Part shown: positions 59,756-64,000 of the stretch, piece after piece
How positions within the stretch are numbered: position 1 is the stretch's first letter
Layout: each line of letters opens with the position of its first letter
NCBI RefSeq assembly: GCF_014295035.1
Contig: NZ_CP060404.1
Span: 4,496,501-4,560,500 of the forward strand
DNA: 64,000 bases
DNA from: Streptomyces buecherae
GTDB taxonomy: Bacteria > Actinomycetota > Actinomycetes > Streptomycetales > Streptomycetaceae
Direction: 5' to 3'
Notes under the pieces: model-generated
Database searches by the model: none
What the model saw: only the letters and a program-made list of their open reading frames with translations
Told to the model about the DNA's origin: nothing
Made by a program: the position numbers and the translations under genes

Positions 59756-60652
59756 TCAGGCGTGGGCGGCCGGGCGCGGACCGTCCCGGAAGACGTGCCG
59801 GGCGTGCCAGGCCAGGTGGGTGACGGCGACGTCGCTCGCGCCGGGTCGCGGGCGGAGCAGCGGGCGGCCCGCCAATTCCGTGACGTGCGCGCGGGCCGCC
59901 GGGCCGCCGCCGGCGAACCGCTGGGACACCAGGACGCGGCGGCCGTCGTCGACGCCGAGGGCGCCGCGGTCGAAGAGGTTGTGGTGCAACGAGCACAGGC
60001 AGAGCCCGTTGTCGACGGTGTCCGGGCCGCCGAAGGCCCACCAGTGCACGTGCGCCGCCTCCAGACCGACCGCCAGCCCCCCGAGCTTCCCGTCGTAGCC
60101 GCAGAAGGCGCACTGGTACGCGTACGCGTCCAGCACCAGCTCCCGCAGCCGCCGGTCCCGCCGCTGCCGCCGCGCGGCGAGGAGCGGCAGGTCGACGGCC
60201 GGCTCCAGGTCGAGGCCGACCGCGTCGCACAACTCGCCGTGGAGCGAGGGCGGGAAGTGCTGGTCGAGCAGGACCCGCGCCATCCGACCGGCGAGTCCCG
60301 GCTCCCGCCGCAGCGCCGCCCGCAGCTCGGGCGCCAGCCGCCCGGCGGCCCGCGAGCCCCGCAACTCCCGCACCCCCGGCCCCGGGCTGCCGGCCCCGTG
60401 CGCGGTGCGCACCTCCCACACGCCATCGCTCGTCAGGTGGTGGAACGGGTAGGCGGGCGTCGTCTTGTGCGGCGGCCCGTATTCGACCAACAGCCGACGC
60501 AGGTCCGCCTCGACGGCGCTGTACGACAACGCGGCGTCAGCGTCCTGTTGGAACCGGCCGAGGGCGTACAGGAGCAGCAACGGCTTGTGCGGGGCGCGGG
60601 TGCCGTTCCGCGACCACTGCCGCAAGCCCGTGACCCGCTCCAGCCAGTCCAT
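59756..60652 (-). CDS. HNH endonuclease, phosphorothioate-DNA restriction type (SprMcrA-like)
   Basis: Residues 1 to about 160 (HKPLLLLYALGRFQ, YPFHHLTSDGVWEV) match the sulfur-binding domain layout of type IV enzymes. The HNH part follows, with Cys181-x2-Cys184 (CAFCGYDG), LEAAHVHWWAFGG (His201), DTVDNGLCLCSLHHN (Asn215, His223) and further zinc Cys. Such enzymes cut DNA carrying Dnd phosphorothioate or, for some, 5-methylcytosine, so the host should lack those marks. No dnd genes are in the window. ATG 60652 is preferred over upstream Arg/Gly-rich sequence. Confidence 0.85.
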   Translation of the reverse strand: MDWLERVTGLRQWSRNGTRAPHKPLLLLYALGRFQQDADAALSYSAVEADLRRLLVEYGPPHKTTPAYPFHHLTSDGVWEVRTAHGAGSPGPGVRELRGSRAAGRLAPELRAALRREPGLAGRMARVLLDQHFPPSLHGELCDAVGLDLEPAVDLPLLAARRQRRDRRLRELVLDAYAYQCAFCGYDGKLGGLAVGLEAAHVHWWAFGGPDTVDNGLCLCSLHHNLFDRGALGVDDGRRVLVSQRFAGGGPAARAHVTELAGRPLLRPRPGASDVAVTHLAWHARHVFRDGPRPAAHA

Positions 60653-60775
60653 GGCCGCCGATCGTAGTAACCCCGGGCCGAACGCGTCCGAGCGACCTGG
60701 CCCCGCCGGTCGCGGGCCCACCCGGTGGGCCCGGGGCGGGCGCCGCGCGCACCCGCCCCGGACGTGCGCCTGGCC

Positions 60776-61699
60776 TCAGCGGTGCGCCAGCAGGACGCCG
60801 GCGATGGCGACCTGCGCGGGCTCAAGGGCCGACCTGCCGTCCTCGATGTCCCACAGGCCGTTCTGCAGGACGCGGCCGAGCGTCCAGCCGGTGGCGCGCC
60901 GCCGGTCCAGGCCGAGCGCCTCGGTCAGCAGGTCGAAGCGGCGCAGCACCGTACGCGTCACGCCGTCGGTCACCACGACCTCCGCCCAGCGGTTGTCCAT
61001 GGCCGGCAGCAGCTCGAACCCCGGGTCGCCGGCGAGCGGTTCGGGGTCGATGGCGAGCCAGGGCTCCCGCTCGCCGGCGAGGACGTTGTCGTAGTGCGCG
61101 TCCCAGTGCAGCAGCCGATCGCCCGCCTCGCCGACCAACTCGGCGACCGCGGACGCGCAGGTGCGCAACAGCCGCCGCTCGTCCGGGTCGGCCAACCCTT
61201 CGACGGCGTGCGGCACTTCGGCGAGCATCGCCGTGGCGATGTCGGCGAGCCGGCGCACGTCCGGGGGCGCGGCCACCGCGGTCATCCGCGCCAGCAATCC
61301 GGCCAGCACGCGCATCGCCTCGCCGTCGTCGGCCACCGAGGACAGCGGCCGGCTCGCGTCCAGCCGCTCCAGCAGCATGCTCGCCGAGCCCGGATCGTGG
61401 TCGAGCATCCGCACCACGCCACCGCCGCCCCAGGCCCGCAGCCCACTCGCCGCCCCCGAGGTCTCCTCCCGCTCCTGCTGCAACTTCAACACGGCCGGCG
61501 TCCCGTCGGCGCGGGTCACCGGCAACACGACCGAGGCCATGCCGTGCGCCACGGGCCCGCTGACGCGCAACTCCCAGCGGCTCAGCATCGCGTCGGCGAG
61601 GCGGGGGAGCCGGGCGATCCAGGCGCGCCCGGACGGGTTGTCGTGGCCGTACGACGCGGCGAACGCGTCGGGGACGGCGAGGGAATACGGCGTACTCAT
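60776..61699 (-). CDS. APH(6)-like aminoglycoside/hydroxyurea resistance kinase
   Basis: The 307-aa protein has VLKLQQEREE (the Lys of the N-lobe), LLHWDAHYDNVLAG (catalytic Asp and Asn) and WLAIDPEPLAGDPGFELL (metal Asp), matching the APH_6_hur group that phosphorylates streptomycin, viomycin or hydroxyurea. It is cytosolic, and the true substrate is unknown. GGAGACACC lies before ATG 61699. It is divergent from the Crp-like gene across 396 bases. Confidence 0.88.
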   Translation of the reverse strand: MSTPYSLAVPDAFAASYGHDNPSGRAWIARLPRLADAMLSRWELRVSGPVAHGMASVVLPVTRADGTPAVLKLQQEREETSGAASGLRAWGGGGVVRMLDHDPGSASMLLERLDASRPLSSVADDGEAMRVLAGLLARMTAVAAPPDVRRLADIATAMLAEVPHAVEGLADPDERRLLRTCASAVAELVGEAGDRLLHWDAHYDNVLAGEREPWLAIDPEPLAGDPGFELLPAMDNRWAEVVVTDGVTRTVLRRFDLLTEALGLDRRRATGWTLGRVLQNGLWDIEDGRSALEPAQVAIAGVLLAHR

Positions 61700-62095
61700 G
61701 TCGAGGTGTCTCCTTCGTGGAATTCCGGATGGTCGCGAAGCCGAAGGAGCGTCGGTGGCGCCCGACATGCGGGCAGGCGTCATTGCACGGGGCCACGGTA
61801 GCGGGTGGCGGTCGGTCGGGCACGGGGTTTTCCGGGGGCGGAGAGGGTCCCCGTATCGCGTGGCGAGAATTCCGGTGACCGACAACCGGGGCCGGCGGGG
61901 CGCTGGGAAATAAAGCGCGCAAAACCGCGAATTGACCGGGCGGCGCATGGAGGCATGCGTGATATGGGGGGCGTGCGGGGCGCTGAAAGCTGCTCCCGCA
62001 CGCCCTTTCGGTCGGCGCCGAGGGGGGAAATAATTTCCGTAGGGGCGGCGGAGTGGCCGGTTCGTCAGGTGATGAGAGGAAGCGAAGAGAAACCG
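61700..62095. other. Divergent promoter region of the kinase and the Crp-like gene
   Basis: It contains an AT-richer patch (GGAAATAAAGCG, about 61906-61920), the hairpin at 61969-62005, and a second patch GGGGGAAATAATTTCC (about 62023-62039) shortly before the Crp-like start, where GGAAATAATTTCC is almost a palindrome and may be a binding site. No gene is supported. Confidence 0.5.
61969..62005 (+). promoter_or_regulatory. Hairpin in the leader of the Crp-like gene
   Basis: GGGCGTGCGGG pairs perfectly with CCCGCACGCCC around a 15-base loop, followed by TTTCGG. It lies 90 bases before the start codon. If inside the transcript it could be an attenuator; otherwise it insulates the cluster from upstream readthrough. 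Confidence 0.5.
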
Positions 62096-62722
62096 ATGGT
62101 CGTTGATCGTCGTTGGGACAGCATCTTCCGTTCGGGACGCACCGCGTCGTACCCGAAGGGCCAGCGCGTGTTTCTGAAAGGGCAGCCGGGGGGAAGCGTT
62201 CTCCGCGTGGTGAAGGGGTGGGTGCTGGTGACTGAACCAAACCCGGATGGCACCGACACGTTCCTGGAGATCCGTGGCCGTGGGCAACTCATCGGCGACG
62301 CGTCCGCGTTCTCGGGTGGGGTGCGGAACGCGAATGTGGAGGCCATCTGCAAGACCGTCGTCCAGGTCGTCGAAAGCGGGCGTTTCCTCGCCGACGTCGA
62401 GCGCCGCGACCTGATGAAGGACCTGTTGGTGCACGCCCAGGAACTGCACCGCCAGTCCAACGTCAGGGTCGGCGCCCGGGGCCTCGGCGTGCGGAGCAGC
62501 CTGAGTTGGCTACTCCTCGACCTGGCTCGTACGGCAGGCGAACCCCTCATCTCGGGAATTCCGCAAAAGACGCTCGCATTCGCCCTGGGCGTGACCCCAC
62601 GGACGCTGTCCAACGCCGTCTCCATGTTGGAGCGGCGCGACGCCATCTCGGTTCGTTGGCCCGCTATCCGCATCCGTGACGAACGCGCGCTGCGGCAACT
62701 GGCGCGCTGCGGAGAAGATTAG
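62096..62722 (+). CDS. Crp/Fnr-family regulator with an altered nucleotide cassette
   Basis: Residues about 15-110 form the cyclic-nucleotide-binding fold (YPKGQRVFLKGQPGGSVLRVVKGWV, GRGQLIGDASAFSGG). A long helix (about 100-145) and a Crp-type helix-turn-helix (about 154-190, PQKTLAFALGVTPRTLSNAV) follow. At the phosphate-binding cassette the usual R-S-A is replaced by R-N-A-N, so cAMP binding as in CRP is doubtful. ATG 62096 has GAAGAGA upstream; ATG 62072 is possible. It heads a cluster with a cyclase-like gene and probably responds to its product or regulates it. Confidence 0.85.
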   Translation: MVVDRRWDSIFRSGRTASYPKGQRVFLKGQPGGSVLRVVKGWVLVTEPNPDGTDTFLEIRGRGQLIGDASAFSGGVRNANVEAICKTVVQVVESGRFLADVERRDLMKDLLVHAQELHRQSNVRVGARGLGVRSSLSWLLLDLARTAGEPLISGIPQKTLAFALGVTPRTLSNAVSMLERRDAISVRWPAIRIRDERALRQLARCGED

Positions 62723-62731
62723 GGCATCGCG

Positions 62732-62765
62732 CACATTCCCCGGCCGACAACGGCCGGGGAATGTG
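62732..62765 (+). terminator. 15-bp perfect hairpin between the Crp-like and cyclase-like genes
   Basis: CACATTCCCCGGCCG pairs with CGGCCGGGGAATGTG around ACAA. It begins 10 bases after the Crp-like stop. There is no U-run. It may end the first transcript or stabilise its 3' end, leaving the cyclase-like gene on its own promoter. Confidence 0.7.
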
Positions 62766-62786
62766 GCGGACATCACCGCCTCAGAG

Positions 62787-62798
62787 GGAAGTTCTTCC
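62787..62798. promoter_or_regulatory. Inverted repeat before the cyclase-like gene
   Basis: GGAAGTTCTTCC has 5-bp arms around TT and lies 93 bases before the cyclase-like start, just past the intergenic hairpin. It is followed by AT-rich GGGGAAAATCTTCC. It may bind the Crp-like protein. Confidence 0.4.
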
Positions 62799-62890
62799 TT
62801 CGGGGAAAATCTTCCGCGCGGGATTCCCGGGGAGCGCCGACCATCGATTCGGCACACCCCAGTCGGACGCCTCCCGAAGGAGATTGCCGC

Positions 62891-63739
62891 ATGACCAAAA
62901 CCCCGCGTACCGGAATCCCGCACAGCAGCCCATTGCCGCCCCACTTCGGAATCGTCGCGGTCGACGCGATGGGTTCCACCCGACTCCCCTCCATCGCCCA
63001 GGGCCCGCTCAGCGCGACCATCACCGACCTCGTGCGGCGCGCCCTCGAAGCGGCCGAACTGGGGGACATGTCCCGGGAATTCGAGACGAACACCGGAGAC
63101 GGCCTCTCCTTCGGCTGCGACCCGGCGTGGGTCCCGTACCTCGTGAGCCCCTTCGTCGACGAGTTGAACGCCCACCTGCTGCGGCACAACTTCGGGCCGC
63201 AGCAGCCCGTCCGGCTGCGGATGAGCCTCCACATCGGCCCGCTGCCCATCGCGCCGGGGCGGGCCGGCGACGGCAACGCGGCAGCGCGCGGCGAGAGCCA
63301 GCGACTGCTGGACTCCGAGCCCGTGCGCCGCCGCCTGAGGGAGACGGACCCGCGGGCCACCCCGCTCGTCGCGATCGTCTCCGACCGCGTCTACGACACG
63401 GTGGTCCGGGGCGGCTACTGCGGCCTGCCGCCCGCCCGCTTCACCGAGGTCCTGGCCGAGGTCGCGGGCAAGGACTTCCGGCAGACCGCCTGGATGTACG
63501 TACCGACCCCGTCCGGTGACATGCTCCGCCAGGTCGCCGCGACCAAGGACCCGGCAGCGTCCGGGCAGACCCCGGCAGTGCCGCACCAGGCACGGGGAGC
63601 CGCCGACCCCGCCCCGGCCGAGGCCGCGCCGCCGCCCGGCCGGCACCAGCACGTGGAGTCCGGCGTCGCCGTCATGGACTGCGTCGTCCGCGACCTCCAC
63701 CACCACGCGGCACCCCGACAGGACTCCGACCGCCCGTGA
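62891..63739 (+). CDS. Class III nucleotidyl-cyclase-like protein
   Basis: The 282-aa protein has the class III cyclase order. IVAVDAMGSTRL carries the first metal Asp (about 25), EFETNTGDGLSFG the second (about 70), RLRMSLHIGPL the next strand and GDGNAAARGESQRLL the Asn/Arg region (about 129-133). ATPLVAIVSDRVYD follows. At the place where adenylate cyclases have the adenine-selecting Lys there is Thr/Asn, so the product may not be cAMP, or the domain may be only a sensor. The last 70 residues are Pro/His-rich. AAGGAG lies nine bases before ATG 62891. Its stop overlaps the next GTG. Confidence 0.75.
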   Translation: MTKTPRTGIPHSSPLPPHFGIVAVDAMGSTRLPSIAQGPLSATITDLVRRALEAAELGDMSREFETNTGDGLSFGCDPAWVPYLVSPFVDELNAHLLRHNFGPQQPVRLRMSLHIGPLPIAPGRAGDGNAAARGESQRLLDSEPVRRRLRETDPRATPLVAIVSDRVYDTVVRGGYCGLPPARFTEVLAEVAGKDFRQTAWMYVPTPSGDMLRQVAATKDPAASGQTPAVPHQARGAADPAPAEAAPPPGRHQHVESGVAVMDCVVRDLHHHAAPRQDSDRP

Positions 63740-64000
63740 GCGCCACGTCCGACGAGGACCGTCACGACCAGGGCTGCTCCCCGCGCTGCGGCGGAAGCCA
63801 GTACGTGGGCCACGGCGCCGCCATCAACGGGGCCTCCGCGCACCGCATCGTGGTCAACAACTTCGGGTTGCCCTACGCGCCGTCGTGCCCGCTCACCGCG
63901 CCGCCCGGCGGGCCGTCCCCCCTCGTCCGGGCCCTGGCCCTGGCCCGGGACCTGGCCGGCCGCATCGACGTGCTGGCCGGCCGCGTACACGCCACCACCG
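63736..64000 (+). CDS. Unknown protein, 5' part only, coupled to the cyclase-like gene
   Basis: GTG 63736 overlaps the cyclase-like stop (GTGA), so translation is coupled. The visible 88 residues begin with an acidic Cys-containing tail (DQGCSPRCGGSQ). Then comes a Gly/Ala/Asn/Val segment, VGHGAAINGASAHRIVVNNFG, broken here as its own run, and a helical part, PLVRALALARDLAGRIDVLAG. The end is outside the window. The segment resembles the short motif at the N-terminus of the STAND ATPase at 3439-6882. It is probably the effector or partner of the cyclase-like protein. Confidence 0.6.
   Translation, partial: MSATSDEDRHDQGCSPRCGGSQYVGHGAAINGASAHRIVVNNFGLPYAPSCPLTAPPGGPSPLVRALALARDLAGRIDVLAGRVHATT

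Overview
The window is very GC-rich. Its genes show strong G/C bias at third codon positions, GTG and TTG starts, many four-base stop/start overlaps, DUF397/XRE pairs, DUF5994 proteins and an AfsR-like SARP regulator. Together these point to a Streptomyces or close relative (Streptomycetaceae). The tRNA-Ser / tadA / tadA-partner / upp / LytR-C block looks like conserved chromosomal backbone. The rest is a mix of secreted proteins, stand-alone enzymes with divergent regulators, and conflict- or defence-type genes. No rRNA, CRISPR array, insertion sequence or biosynthetic gene cluster is visible.

Layout. 0-3.5 kb: end of an EamA transporter, an NAD(P)-binding protein and two secreted wall or peptidase proteins (lysozyme-like; C39-like). 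3.4-7.6 kb: a 1147-aa STAND-type ATPase with TPR-like repeats, then a coupled pair of unknown small genes. 7.9-15.4 kb: a methyltransferase-GNAT fusion, an ornithine cyclodeaminase homologue, two secreted DUF4232 proteins, an APC permease and a two-helix (SLATT-like) membrane protein. 15.6-22 kb: tRNA-Ser(CGA), tadA and its partner, upp, a LytR-C protein, an HhH-GPD glycosylase and a beta-carbonic anhydrase. 22-29.8 kb: a Gly-rich protein, a 1288-aa SARP regulator, an imine-reductase-like enzyme and a TetR/Dabb pair with two clear operators. 30-34 kb: a TetR/hydrolase pair, a ricin-type lectin and an M55 aminopeptidase. 34-38.2 kb: an XRE regulator with three tandem DUF397 genes, a divergent coupled pair and a 548-aa protein with a HEPN-like motif. 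38-51.4 kb: small enzymes, a UvrA-like resistance ATPase, a VOC protein, TauE/SafE, an ABC-F protein behind an attenuator-like leader, and an MFS exporter with a divergent TetR. 51.6-59.7 kb: glutamate decarboxylase, two DUF5994 proteins, an M6 metalloprotease and two coupled membrane proteins. 59.7-64 kb: an HNH restriction endonuclease of the phosphorothioate-recognising type, an APH(6)-like kinase, then a Crp/Fnr regulator, a class III nucleotidyl-cyclase-like protein and a third gene cut by the window edge.

How the genes fit together. Several regulator/target pairs are divergent, with dyads in the shared gap: TetR/Dabb at 29.3 kb, TetR/hydrolase at 31.4 kb, XRE at 34.7 kb and TetR/MFS at 50.7 kb. 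The ABC-F, UvrA-like, MFS and APH(6)-like genes suggest antibiotic self-protection. The STAND ATPase, the HEPN-motif protein, the two-helix protein, the HNH nuclease and the terminal Crp-cyclase set are the best candidates for phage or plasmid conflict functions.

The most promising lead for an undescribed system is the terminal set. A Crp/Fnr-like protein with an altered phosphate-binding cassette is followed by a class III cyclase-like protein that keeps both metal Asp residues but lacks the usual adenine-selecting Lys. Stop/start-coupled to that is an unknown protein with a short Gly/Asn/Val segment resembling the one at the N-terminus of the STAND ATPase. All family names were assigned by reading motifs, with no database search.
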